53,352 nt of DNA from Pseudomonadota bacterium (GTDB lineage Bacteria > Pseudomonadota > Gammaproteobacteria > Steroidobacterales > Steroidobacteraceae): the NCBI GenBank assembly GCA_025357635.1, contig JANXOV010000063.1, positions 1 to 53,352 of the forward strand, given 5' to 3'. Made by a program: the position numbers and the translations under genes. Below are positions 34,411 through 43,235 of this stretch, in pieces. Below the pieces are notes generated by a model that was not told the DNA's origin, ran no database searches, and saw only the letters and a list, made by a program, of their open reading frames with translations. The first letter of the stretch is position 1. Each line of letters starts with the position of its first letter.

Positions 34411-35439
34411 ATGGCAATCAAGACTTACCGCGAGGCAATCACCGAAGCGCTGCAGGGCGAGATGCGGCGCGACTCTCGCGTCATTATTCTCGGCGAAGAT
34501 GTCGTGGGTGGACTCGGCGGCACCGCGGGCGAAGTGGAGGCGGCCGGCGGTACGTTCGGCGTGACCGCGGGGTTTGCGGCGGAGTTTGGCCGGCGCCGGG
34601 TCATCGACACGCCCATCACCGAATCGGCGATCGTCGGCGCCGCCAATGGCGCGGCGTTGACCGGGCTGCGGCCCGTGGCAGAAGTCATGTTCATGGACTT
34701 TATCGGTGTTTGTCTCGACCAGATCCTGAATCAACAGGCCAAATTCCGCTACATGTTCGGCGGCAAATGTTCGGTGCCGGTGGTGATCCGCACCTTGATG
34801 GGCGCCGGCTTCGGCGCCGGCCCGCAGCATTCACAGAGCCTGCATGCGCTGCTGACGGCGATTCCCGGTTTGAAAGTGGTTCTTCCGTCCTCGCCCGCCG
34901 ACGCCAAGGGACTGTTGACTACCGCGATCCGCGACGATGATCCGGTGATCTTCTGTGAGCACAAGGTCCTTTATGGAGAATCGGGCGAGGTGCCCGACGG
35001 TGAGTATCTTGTGCCGTTTGGCGAAGCCAACATCACGCGCCGCGGCAATCATGTGACCATAGTCGCCTTCTCGCGCATGGTGCTGCTTGCCAACAAGGTG
35101 GCCGACAAGCTCGCCAAGGAAGGCATATCCGTTGAAGTCATCGATCCGCGCACCACCTCCCCGCTCGATCGGGACAGCATCCTGGAATCAGTGGAGAAGA
35201 CAGGTCGTCTCGTAGTCGTGGATGAAGGCGACCCCTACTGCGGCATGGCCAGTGAGATCGCGAGCCTTGCCGCATGCGAAGCGCTGGATGCCCTGAAGGC
35301 GCCGGTGCAGAAGGTCACGCCACCGCATACACCCGTGCCGGCGACGCCGCACCTAGAGCAGGAATGGCTGCCCTCGCCGGATAAGATCGAACGCGCGGTG
35401 CGCACGGTGCTTGGTGCAAAACTGGCTCGCACCGGCTGA
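34411..35439 (+). CDS. 2-oxoacid (pyruvate/acetoin-type) dehydrogenase E1, beta subunit
   Basis: 342 residues, one base after the alpha subunit stop; GGGAG upstream. Transketolase-like pyrimidine domain with the active-site Glu in PITESAIVGAANG, then FMDFIGVCLDQILNQQAKFRYM, and a C-terminal transketolase domain (VEVIDPRTTSPLD, VVVDEGDPYCG). The alpha2-beta2 partner of the preceding gene. Substrate unknown: side-chain 2-oxoacid, pyruvate, or a ketol made in the pathway. The gene ends 35 bases before the ABM gene. Confidence 0.94.
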   Translation: MAIKTYREAITEALQGEMRRDSRVIILGEDVVGGLGGTAGEVEAAGGTFGVTAGFAAEFGRRRVIDTPITESAIVGAANGAALTGLRPVAEVMFMDFIGVCLDQILNQQAKFRYMFGGKCSVPVVIRTLMGAGFGAGPQHSQSLHALLTAIPGLKVVLPSSPADAKGLLTTAIRDDDPVIFCEHKVLYGESGEVPDGEYLVPFGEANITRRGNHVTIVAFSRMVLLANKVADKLAKEGISVEVIDPRTTSPLDRDSILESVEKTGRLVVVDEGDPYCGMASEIASLAACEALDALKAPVQKVTPPHTPVPATPHLEQEWLPSPDKIERAVRTVLGAKLARTG

Positions 35440-35474
35440 TCAGAAAAGTAACGGCGATTTGAAGGGGGAACGAG

Positions 35475-35777
35475 ATGAGCAAGCCGGTCGGATATGCAGC
35501 GTACTTGCGGCTTCGGACCAAGCCGGAAAAGCGAGAGGAGTTTTTGCGACTCATTGGCGAATTGCGCAACAACGTGCGCCGGCATGAACCGACCACGCTG
35601 TTCTTCGAGATCCTGCAAGGCAAGCATGCAAACGAGTTTGTATTTTTCGAAGGCTTCGTCGACGAGGCGGCGCAGCAGGCCCATCAAAATGCCGCATACC
35701 ATGTGGCGATGTCGGCGGCCGGCTGGGCCTGTCTTGATGGCGAGCCGGTGATTGAGTTCATGAAGCCGGCGCTCTGA
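35475..35777 (+). CDS. ABM-domain protein, single domain
   Basis: 100 residues, one ABM domain: GYAAYLRLRTKPEKREEFLR, HEPTTLFFEIL, NEFVFFEGFVDEAAQQAHQ and HVAM. The size and motifs (ExP near the middle, a last helix with AH) fit the usual homodimeric form. Role as a monooxygenase is an assumption from the family; some members only bind quinone-like or heme-like compounds. It lies between E1-beta and the PQQ dehydrogenase (11 bases), in the operon of operator copy C. The N-terminal half is alike in layout to the ABM at 28.7 kb but not close in sequence. Confidence 0.85.
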   Translation: MSKPVGYAAYLRLRTKPEKREEFLRLIGELRNNVRRHEPTTLFFEILQGKHANEFVFFEGFVDEAAQQAHQNAAYHVAMSAAGWACLDGEPVIEFMKPAL

Positions 35778-35788
35778 CGGGCAACCCC

Positions 35789-37756
35789 ATGCGCACCACT
35801 GCGGGATTGGCTTGTGCGGCGATGTTTGTCAGCGCCTTGGTTCATGCGGCCGCTGCAGCGCCGGCGACGGACGGGCTAGGCTGGGCTTATTATGGCGGAG
35901 ACTCCGGTGGCACTCGTTTCTCCGCTGCAAAACAGATCAACCGCGACAATGTCGGTGATTTGGAAGTTGCCTGGAGGTACTCCAGCGGCGAGGTAAAACG
36001 GCGCGGCCCTGACCTTATCGCCAACAGCTCGACTCAGGTGACGCCAATCCTGGTCGACGGCTCGCTCTTGTTCTGCACTCCGTTCAATCGCGTGATCGCG
36101 CTGGATGCCGCAACCGGCCGTGAGAAGTGGGTGTTTGACCCCAAGGTCAAGCTCGATCAAAAGCTTCCTTACCAGTACACCTGCCGCGGAGTATCTGCAT
36201 GGCGCGACCCGCAGGCGCCGGCGGGTTCCGCCTGCGCAGTGCGCGTTTTCATGGGAACAAACGATTCACGGCTGATTGCGCTCGATGCGCACACGGGTCG
36301 GCCGTGCACGGACTTTGGCCTCGAAGGGCAGGTGGCGGTGGTGCGGGATTGGCCGGACCGCTACCCCGGTGAGTCCAAACTGATCTCCGCTCCGGTGGTC
36401 GTAGCCGGAGTCGTGGCGGTCAGTTCCGCGATCATGGACAACATCCGCGCCGATTCGCCGCCGGGTACGATCTTCGCCTTCGATGCGCACACCGGCGCAC
36501 GGCGCTGGAAGTTCGAACCGGTTCCACGCGATCCGGCCGACCCGGCGTACGCAACCTGGCTGAACGACAGTGCCCGGCGCACGGGTGCGGCGAATGTCTG
36601 GTCGACGATGGTGGCCGATGAAGCCCGCGGCATCATCTATGCTCCGATCGGTTCGGCCTCGCCGGATTTTTACGGCGGCGAGCGCAAAGGCGACAATCTG
36701 TACTCCAGTTCACTGGTCGCCCTTGACGCTGGCAGCGGCAAGCCGGTATGGCATTTCCAAAGCATTCACCATGACATCTGGGATTACGATGTCGCCTCGC
36801 CGCCGCTGCTGACCGAGATCCGGCGCGGTGGGCAGATGGTGCCGGCGGTAATCCAGAACACCAAGCAGGGATTCGTGTTCGTGTTTGATCGCACCAACGG
36901 CGCGCCGTTGTTCCCCATTGAGGAGCGGCCTGTGCCCCAGGGTGCATTGCCGGGCGAATGGCTCTCGCCGACGCAGCCGTTCCCGGTCAAGCCTGCGCCG
37001 CTGGTCCCGTTGTCGGCAAAGCCTGAGGACGCATGGGGTTTTACGTTTTGGGACCGCAATGCATGCCGCAAACTGATGACGGCGCTGCGATCTGAAGGTA
37101 TTTACACGCCGCCGTCGACTGCGCCCGGCACCGTTCTTGTGCCTGGTTCCGCCGGCGGCGCCAATTGGGGCGGCGCCGCGTTTGATCCTGCGCGGCAGTT
37201 GATGCTTGTCAATGTAAACCGCGTGCCGCAAGTGGTGAAGATGGTGCCGCGCAAGGAGATCCCCGGCGTCGAGGGGATCGAGCTCAAGGACGGTAAAGAC
37301 ACCTCCGCGGCAACCGGCACGCCCTACGGTGTGCGTCGCGAATGGCTGTTATCGCCTTGGGGGGCGCCGTGCACTGCGCCGCCCTGGGGCGAGCTGATTG
37401 CCGTCAACATGGTGGATGGTGAGGTGAAGTGGCGTGTGCCGCTGGGGTCGATCGAGAAGCGGCTGCCCATCCGATTCGAATGGAACCTCGGTACGCCCAA
37501 CCTAGGCGGTCCGGTCATCACCGCCGGCGGCCTGGTATTCATTGCCGCCACCATGGATGGCTTCTTGCGCGCGTTTGACGTCGACACCGGCAAAATGTTG
37601 TGGCGCGAGGAGTTGCCGGCCGGAACGCAGACCACACCCATGACCTACGAAGCCGGCGGTCGCCAGTTCGTGGTGCTGGCCACGGGGCATCATCTTTGGT
37701 TCAACTCACCGGCGGGTGATGAGATCGTTGCCTTCGCGCTGCCCAAAAGCCGTTGA
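35789..37756 (+). CDS. PQQ-dependent dehydrogenase, glucose-dehydrogenase type, periplasmic
   Basis: 655 residues. Signal peptide about 1-23, so periplasmic and without the N-terminal membrane anchor of the E. coli Gcd enzyme. An eight-bladed PQQ propeller follows, with blade motifs such as VIALDAATGREKWVFDP and FLRAFDVDTGKMLWREELPAG, and the active-site landmark HHDIWDYDVASPP of the Gcd group; WYG-like start GWAYYGGDSGGTRFS. It oxidises an alcohol or sugar-like group and passes electrons to ubiquinone or a cytochrome. PQQ synthesis genes are not in the window. Last gene of the rightward operon; convergent with the P450 (28 bases between stops). Confidence 0.9.
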   Translation: MRTTAGLACAAMFVSALVHAAAAAPATDGLGWAYYGGDSGGTRFSAAKQINRDNVGDLEVAWRYSSGEVKRRGPDLIANSSTQVTPILVDGSLLFCTPFNRVIALDAATGREKWVFDPKVKLDQKLPYQYTCRGVSAWRDPQAPAGSACAVRVFMGTNDSRLIALDAHTGRPCTDFGLEGQVAVVRDWPDRYPGESKLISAPVVVAGVVAVSSAIMDNIRADSPPGTIFAFDAHTGARRWKFEPVPRDPADPAYATWLNDSARRTGAANVWSTMVADEARGIIYAPIGSASPDFYGGERKGDNLYSSSLVALDAGSGKPVWHFQSIHHDIWDYDVASPPLLTEIRRGGQMVPAVIQNTKQGFVFVFDRTNGAPLFPIEERPVPQGALPGEWLSPTQPFPVKPAPLVPLSAKPEDAWGFTFWDRNACRKLMTALRSEGIYTPPSTAPGTVLVPGSAGGANWGGAAFDPARQLMLVNVNRVPQVVKMVPRKEIPGVEGIELKDGKDTSAATGTPYGVRREWLLSPWGAPCTAPPWGELIAVNMVDGEVKWRVPLGSIEKRLPIRFEWNLGTPNLGGPVITAGGLVFIAATMDGFLRAFDVDTGKMLWREELPAGTQTTPMTYEAGGRQFVVLATGHHLWFNSPAGDEIVAFALPKSR

Positions 37757-37784
37757 CCACGATTTTCAATTTCAAGGCGCCAAT

Positions 37785-39041
37785 CTAGGCCGGCTGAACC
37801 GTGACGTAGAGTTCGCGAATGTTGCGGCCGAAGAAGCTGGGCGTGTAGCTGGGGGGCGCGTGGCCTGGTGTTGCGGTGAAGCTTTTGTACTGGTCCAACA
37901 GTCCACCAAATGCGCTGATCAGTTCCTGCCGCGCCAGTTGCGCACCGATGCAATGATGTCGGCCGATGCCGAGCGCCAAGTGCTTGCCTGGCTGATGGCG
38001 CCGCAAGTTGATGCGTTCCGCTTCGGGAAACTGTGACTCGTCGCGATTCGCCGCACCGAAACGCAGCGACAGAATCTCGTCTTTGCGCAAGGCAACGCCG
38101 CCAAGCACCGTGTCTCGCATAACCCGGCGGAACATCCCCTGCGCCGGCGACTCCAGCCGCAGGATTTCCTCGGCGAGGTTGTGCAACAGTTCGCGGTCAC
38201 TGCGCACGGCGGCAAGTGCCTGCGGATCGCGCATCAATAACAGCAGTCCTGAGGAGATTGCCGCCGTCGTCGTTTCATTGCCCGACGCCAGCAGGTCGAT
38301 GGTGATGATGGTCAGTTGTTCCTGCAGGTTGAATCGCAGTTCCGGATCGTCCGCCGCCTTGACCAGTTGGGTCAGCAGATCATCGCGCGGCGCGCGGCGC
38401 CGCTCTTCGAGCAGCGCGGCAAAGTACTGCTGCATCTCGACCACGAGGCGCGCGCACTCGAGTTCGCGCTCATGCGACACCATCATGCTGAACGGCTCGA
38501 CGATCGCATCCGACCATGCCTTGAAGCGGGTCAGGTCGGTATGCGGCACGCCAATCAGTTCGGCGATCACGATCATCGGCAAGGGGTGCGAGAATTCGTG
38601 CACGAATTCAATGTCGCTGCGGCCGGCCAACCCATCCAACAGGTTGGACACGGTACGGTCGATCAGCGGCGTGATCTCGCGCACGCGGCGGGCCGTGAAA
38701 AGCGGCTCGAGAAACGCGCGCACGCGGGTATGTTGCGGCGGATCGGAAGTGGAGCAGGAGGCGAGGGGAATCCAGCCTTGATTGACGTAGATGTCGATGA
38801 TGTCCTGCGGCACCGCGCCTTCGCGCAGCGCCATCGGGCTCACGCCGGAGGCAAACAGTTCGGGCTGCCGGATGACCTCGCGGCACAGGTCGAAGGAGGT
38901 CACCAGATAGAACCCGTTCTGGGGCATGCGGTAAACCGGCGCCTGCTCGCGAGTGGCCCGATAGAAATCGTATGGGCATTGCTGGACCTTCGGATCCATC
39001 AGATTCCAGGCATCGGGAGAATCGCTGCTCATCTGTTTCAT
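37785..39041 (-). CDS. Cytochrome P450, soluble bacterial type
   Basis: 418 residues; AAGGAG is 5 bases from the ATG. I-helix SGNETTTA (about 253-260, Glu256-Thr257 in the oxygen-activation position), ExxR (Glu292-Arg295), and heme loop LALGIGRHHCIGAQLAR with Cys364; the first Phe of the usual FxxGxHxC is Leu. The SCSTSDPPQHTRVR segment near residue 96 has the SxDPPxHxxxR pattern of class I bacterial P450s that hydroxylate terpenoids, steroids and fatty acids with ferredoxin and reductase. Those partners are not in the window. It is the last gene of the leftward operon from operator copy D, 16 bases after the quinoprotein. Confidence 0.95.
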   Translation of the reverse strand: MKQMSSDSPDAWNLMDPKVQQCPYDFYRATREQAPVYRMPQNGFYLVTSFDLCREVIRQPELFASGVSPMALREGAVPQDIIDIYVNQGWIPLASCSTSDPPQHTRVRAFLEPLFTARRVREITPLIDRTVSNLLDGLAGRSDIEFVHEFSHPLPMIVIAELIGVPHTDLTRFKAWSDAIVEPFSMMVSHERELECARLVVEMQQYFAALLEERRRAPRDDLLTQLVKAADDPELRFNLQEQLTIITIDLLASGNETTTAAISSGLLLLMRDPQALAAVRSDRELLHNLAEEILRLESPAQGMFRRVMRDTVLGGVALRKDEILSLRFGAANRDESQFPEAERINLRRHQPGKHLALGIGRHHCIGAQLARQELISAFGGLLDQYKSFTATPGHAPPSYTPSFFGRNIRELYVTVQPA

Positions 39042-39057
39042 CGTTTCTCCTTAACCG

Positions 39058-40956
39058 CTATTTGCCGTCCACAGAAAACACCAGCAGCACGTTGCCAGGC
39101 ATCCGGCCGCCGAACAGATATCCCGAGTTCACCACCACACGGCCATCGGCGATGATGGCGCCGACGCTTTCGATCGAACCGCCACGTCCCTTCTCGCCGG
39201 AGACGGTGTCGAAGTCGCGGGCCGTATTGAACGACCAGAGCATCCGGCCGTCGGTTTCCCGGTAGGCGCGAAGCCAGCCGTCATAGGAAGGCTGGAATAC
39301 CACGCCGGGCATCGAGGTCGGTGGGGGTGAAAAGCCGCGATCGCAGGCAGGCTTCTGCTCGGCTTTGCAAGCATCGGGCGCTGCGGCAAACCATTTGATC
39401 TTGCCGTTGGCGGGTTCCAATGCAAACAGCCCCGGCTTGGGTTCGCCCTTCTCGGTGCCCAGAAACGTGGTGTCCGCGTTGGGTGCGAAGAGTGTGCGCG
39501 CGCTCGCCGACATGCCCCAGTGCACACCTCCGGCGAAGCCGCCGCGCCCGTACTTCACCTTCCATAGCAGCCGACCGTCGTCCGGACTGAGCGCGAAGAC
39601 ATCGGCGGACTTCTGTCCGATGAGCAGCACATCGCCGCCGGAGGGCAGCCTGTGCAGAATCGGCGGTGCACCAATATCCAGGTCGGGGCCGTTCTGCACC
39701 GGGCAGTTCGGACCGCCGCCGATAAAGCAGGCCATGTTCCAGGCGTCGCCTGCGATGGATTGGTGCCACCACAGCATGCGTCCGGTATCCAGATCGTAGG
39801 CGATCACCGAATCGCTTTGCGCAGCAGCCGGCGAGGTATAGGCCTCGCCGGTGCCGACATACAGCCTGCGTCGTTTGACATCGATCGTCGGAGAATTCCA
39901 CACCGGTGCACCAGCCGGATGACGCCTGGCAGCCCCGGCCTTGTTGACTTCGCCAGTGGCCTGTGGCGCCTGCGGAATGGAATACGAGCGCCAGGCAAGG
40001 GCACCGGTTGCAGCGTTCAATGCGGCGACCCCGCCGCGGAACGTGCAGCATTCATACGCAGGATCCGCGGCCGCAGCCCACTCGTTGGAAGACATCGGAA
40101 CGTAGAGTCGCCCCTCGTAGTAACGTGGCGAGCCGGTGATGGTCAGCCGCGGGTGCTCATCGACGCGTGTCTTCCACAGCAAGGCGCCTGATTGCGCGTC
40201 CAGTGCGTAGGCGTTGCCCTTGAAATCGCCGAACCATAGTTTCGGCCGGGCTTCGCGATCGCCGCTGCGCCAGGGTTCCAGCACCGGGCTCGAGCGCACT
40301 TCGGCGTCCGCTGCGAAGGCGAATCGAATGCAGCCGGTGTCGAAATCGAGCGCGTAGACGGTGCCGTCCTGGCTGCCGACATACAAAGCGCCGCCCCCCA
40401 AGGTTGGCTGCGAACGCGCACGCGTGGCGCCGGGGAACGCAAACGCCCATTTCAAATCAAGCCGCGGCACATCGGCTGCACTCAGGCCGGCTGATTTCGC
40501 AGAGACGTGGCGTGTGCCTTCCAATGTCATGGCCCAGCCGGCGAGCGGTGGTGGGCGGTTGAAGTCGAATGTCGAATGAGCGGCGTCGCAGTTGGCTCGC
40601 TGTGCGGAATGTTCAGAAGGAAGGGCTGCGCCCGCAAGATACTCGGCCAGTGTGCGACGTTCGGTCGGCGTCAACGCCGCGCCTTGGGCTTGCATCACGC
40701 CGCTTTCGAGCGCGGTGAGAATGGTACGCGGGCCCAGCATCTGAAAGGCCACCGAGTGCGGTGCGCGCGGAACGGTGCCCTCATGACAGGCGGCGCAGAC
40801 GCTCTTGTAAATCTCGGCCGGCTCCCGCACTGCCGAGGCCTCTGCGCGCGCGGCTCCGGGCTCACTCAGGCTCAGACACAAAAGCACCAACCCGGCCGAC
40901 AGTTCTTTGTTGGTATTCACGCGCCTCGCTCTCTTGCTTGACAAAATCATCTTCAT
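39058..40956 (-). CDS. PQQ alcohol dehydrogenase with N-terminal cytochrome c, polyvinyl-alcohol-dehydrogenase-like
   Basis: 632 residues. Signal peptide up to about 40 (GAARA), then a c-type heme domain with CAACH (about 54-58), then a PQQ propeller with repeated AxDxxTGxxxW blades. In the propeller the vicinal-Cys pair ECCTF is present, the disulfide ring typical of PQQ alcohol dehydrogenases. Sequence landmarks (GGVHWGMSASA, NMACFIGGGPNCP, GTGEAYTSP) fit the PVA dehydrogenase (cytochrome) family, which oxidise secondary alcohols in polymers and other bulky compounds in the periplasm. Met at 40,956 and 40,950 both possible. Four genes of this operon: E2, SDR, this one, P450, with gaps of -4, 45 and 16 bases. 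Confidence 0.9.
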   Translation of the reverse strand: MKMILSSKRARRVNTNKELSAGLVLLCLSLSEPGAARAEASAVREPAEIYKSVCAACHEGTVPRAPHSVAFQMLGPRTILTALESGVMQAQGAALTPTERRTLAEYLAGAALPSEHSAQRANCDAAHSTFDFNRPPPLAGWAMTLEGTRHVSAKSAGLSAADVPRLDLKWAFAFPGATRARSQPTLGGGALYVGSQDGTVYALDFDTGCIRFAFAADAEVRSSPVLEPWRSGDREARPKLWFGDFKGNAYALDAQSGALLWKTRVDEHPRLTITGSPRYYEGRLYVPMSSNEWAAAADPAYECCTFRGGVAALNAATGALAWRSYSIPQAPQATGEVNKAGAARRHPAGAPVWNSPTIDVKRRRLYVGTGEAYTSPAAAQSDSVIAYDLDTGRMLWWHQSIAGDAWNMACFIGGGPNCPVQNGPDLDIGAPPILHRLPSGGDVLLIGQKSADVFALSPDDGRLLWKVKYGRGGFAGGVHWGMSASARTLFAPNADTTFLGTEKGEPKPGLFALEPANGKIKWFAAAPDACKAEQKPACDRGFSPPPTSMPGVVFQPSYDGWLRAYRETDGRMLWSFNTARDFDTVSGEKGRGGSIESVGAIIADGRVVVNSGYLFGGRMPGNVLLVFSVDGK

Positions 40957-41001
40957 TGATTCTTTACCACATCTGCTCTTGGCGTTATCCGAAAGCGGTT
41001 T

Positions 41002-41760
41002 TCAGGCGGCGGTGACGCCTCCGTCAACGGGGATGCAGGCGCCATTGACATAGCTCGCGGCGCTGGAACACAGCCAGGTGGCCACGTCCGCCGCTTCACT
41101 CGGCGCGCCCAGCCTTCCGATCGGCGCGCTGGCCGCAAGCGCTTCGCGCATGGCGGCCGTGGTCGATTGCTGGGTCATGCTCGTGTCCATGTAGCCAGGG
41201 CATATTGCGTTGACGCGAATGCCCTGGCGCGCATATTCCAACGCGGCACACTTGGTGAGGCCCAGGACACCATGTTTCGCGGCGGAATAGGGCGCGAGTG
41301 TTGCAAAGCCCACCAGTCCTGAGATGGAAGCGTTGTTGACAATGGCGCCGCCTCCGGTGGCAAGCATGGCGGTGAGCTCCGCGCGCATGCAATGGAACAC
41401 GCCCGACAGCGTTACGGCGATAACCCGGTCCCAGATGGCAGGTTTCTGCTCGGCAAACGGCAGCAACTCACCCGGGTAACCGGCATTGTTGAAGGCGAAA
41501 TCCAGGCGCCCGAGCTCGGCCACCACGCCGCGCACGGCCTGCTCGCATGCTTGCGGATCGCCGACCTGTGTTTCGAAGTACTTCGCCGTTGCGCCCATTG
41601 CCTTCAACGCGGCGATCCGCTGCCCGGCGAGTTCGACATTGGTGTCGCAGATGGCGACTGCGGCGCCGCGTGCCGCAAAGCGCTGCACCGCGGCCCAACC
41701 CATGCCATCCGCTCCACCGGTGACCAGCGCGACCCGCCCGGCGAAATCAGCTTCGTTCAT
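41002..41760 (-). CDS. Short-chain dehydrogenase/reductase (SDR)
   Basis: 252 residues. Motifs: TGGADGMG, Asp in ICDTN (NAD+ preference), NNAG, Ser in NASISG, YSAAKHG (Tyr-xxx-Lys), PG and VDGG. Four-base overlap with the upstream E2 gene (ATGA), so they are made together. The closest functional guess is NAD+-dependent oxidation of a hydroxyl group of an intermediate, perhaps following the PQQ or oxygenase steps; not provable here. Confidence 0.92.
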   Translation of the reverse strand: MNEADFAGRVALVTGGADGMGWAAVQRFAARGAAVAICDTNVELAGQRIAALKAMGATAKYFETQVGDPQACEQAVRGVVAELGRLDFAFNNAGYPGELLPFAEQKPAIWDRVIAVTLSGVFHCMRAELTAMLATGGGAIVNNASISGLVGFATLAPYSAAKHGVLGLTKCAALEYARQGIRVNAICPGYMDTSMTQQSTTAAMREALAASAPIGRLGAPSEAADVATWLCSSAASYVNGACIPVDGGVTAA

Positions 41761-42995
41761 AACGAGCCAGGGTGTTCAATGCGCTCCCGCAACTGCGCGA
41801 GAAAGCGGGCGCCGACTGCGCCATCGACGACCCGGTGATCGCACGACAGCGTCAGGGTTGCGAACTTGACGGCGGCCGCTTGACCATTGCGCAGCACCAG
41901 CCGATCGGTGATCGCGCCGACCGCCAGAATGCCCACCTGCGGTGGGTTGATGATGGCATCGAAACGATCGACGCCGAACATGCCGAGGTTGGAAATGGTG
42001 AAGGTGCCGCCGGTGATGTCTTCTCGTGTCAGGCGGCCCGCGCGTGCGTTGCCGGCAAGCACGGACATTGCGCGTCCGATGTCGGCCGGGGTCAGCGTGT
42101 CGGCGTTGTGGAGGACGGGTGCAACCAGTCCGTTGTCGGTTGCCACGGCGACGCAAATGTCGGCGTGTGGAAACTTCAGCAACTCCACACCGTCGAACTG
42201 CGCGTTGAGCGCCGGATGCTCACGCAACGCCAGCGCGCAGGCACGGACCAGCAGATCATTGATCGAGACCGGCGTGTCGCTTGCGTTGAGTTCGTCGCGG
42301 CGTGCGAGCAAGGCGGCCATTTGCACATCGCTCGACAGCCGGTAGTGAGGAATGCCCTGAGTGGACTCGAGCAGCCGGCGTGCGATGGTCGCGCGCATGG
42401 AACTCAGCTTCTCGCTGACGGGAACATTGGCGGTCGAACCGACGCCCGCGGCCGGCGTCGACATCGCAGGCGCCGCCATGATTGCAGCGCCGCTCCCGGT
42501 CTGCCGCGTGGCGGCATAGGCCTCGACGTCTTCCTGGGAAATGCGCCCATTGCGTCCCGTGCCTTTGACCTGAGTCAGATCGACACCCAGGCGCTGCGCC
42601 ACGCGGCGCGCGATCGGACTTACCTTTGCCTCGCCTTCCACAGTTGACTCAGCGGTGCTTGCGACGGGCGCCGCCGCGGATGAAGCATCTGCAGGCGTCG
42701 CAGGATTGAAGCCGGCGACGAAGGCATCGATTTCAGTGTCGGCCACGCTTGGGTCGGCGATCAGGGCGATCAATGCACCGATGTTTTCGGTGGAACCCTT
42801 CACCGCCACGATGCGGCGCAAAGTGCCCGCGATCGGTGCCTCGACGGAGTTGACGATCTTGTCGGTTTCGACATCGAACATGGGATCACCGCGCTTCAGG
42901 AATTGCCCCTGGTTCGCATGCCATTGAGCAATCGTGCCCTGCTGCATTTCGATTCCCCATTTGGGCATGGTTACCGCGAAGATCGATCCGCTCAT
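41757..42995 (-). CDS. 2-oxoacid dehydrogenase E2 (dihydrolipoyl acyltransferase)
   Basis: 412 residues. One lipoyl domain (about 1-85) with Lys46 in VETDKIVNS as lipoylation site; a short peripheral-subunit-binding domain (about 125-160: SPIARRVAQRLGVDLTQVKG, GRNGRISQEDV); then the catalytic domain with DHRVVDGA near the C-terminus (active His). This is the AcoC/PdhC design. It must serve the E1 subunits of the operon at 33.4-35.4 kb. A strong promoter with the operator inside it precedes the gene (43,051-43,087). No E3 gene follows, so dihydrolipoamide dehydrogenase would be borrowed from the cell. Confidence 0.94.
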   Translation of the reverse strand: MSGSIFAVTMPKWGIEMQQGTIAQWHANQGQFLKRGDPMFDVETDKIVNSVEAPIAGTLRRIVAVKGSTENIGALIALIADPSVADTEIDAFVAGFNPATPADASSAAAPVASTAESTVEGEAKVSPIARRVAQRLGVDLTQVKGTGRNGRISQEDVEAYAATRQTGSGAAIMAAPAMSTPAAGVGSTANVPVSEKLSSMRATIARRLLESTQGIPHYRLSSDVQMAALLARRDELNASDTPVSINDLLVRACALALREHPALNAQFDGVELLKFPHADICVAVATDNGLVAPVLHNADTLTPADIGRAMSVLAGNARAGRLTREDITGGTFTISNLGMFGVDRFDAIINPPQVGILAVGAITDRLVLRNGQAAAVKFATLTLSCDHRVVDGAVGARFLAQLRERIEHPGSL

Positions 42996-43050
42996 GGCAA
43001 TTTCTTCATATTGGATTGTTGTCGTCGACGCCTTCTACAGAGTGCAAGTC

Positions 43051-43079
43051 ACTGTACGGAATAGATAAAAAACAGTCAA
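43051..43079 (-). promoter_or_regulatory. Promoter of the E2-SDR-quinoprotein-P450 operon, overlapping operator copy D
   Basis: On the minus strand TTGACT (43,079-43,074), 17 bases, TACAGT (43,056-43,051). This is close to the sigma-70 consensus. The -35 box is the left arm of operator copy D read on this strand. The start point would be near 43,044, giving a leader of about 49 bases before ATG 42,995. Bound protein would block RNA polymerase, so repression is the simplest reading. Confidence 0.65.
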
Positions 43080-43087
43080 CTCTGACT
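43070..43087. promoter_or_regulatory. Operator copy D of the shared palindrome
   Basis: AAACAGTC-AA-CTCTGACT: left arm perfect, right arm 4 of 8 in this register; its first 10 bases equal those of copy A. A better right arm, GACTGT, begins 4 bases later (43,084). A half-site-like CACTGT lies at 43,050-43,055. The remaining gap to the SnoaL gene (43,088-43,235) shows no other signal. Confidence 0.5.
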
Positions 43088-43235
43088 GTAGTTAGGGTTG
43101 CATGCGGGCACGTAATGCAGCCCGCTGGGCGGAAATTGACACGCAAAGGAATTACTTCTACGGTGATTCTGCGGACTCGGCGCGGGCTGCCGAGATCATC
43201 GCGCCCGTTGAACCGGGATGTAGATGGGAGAGAGC

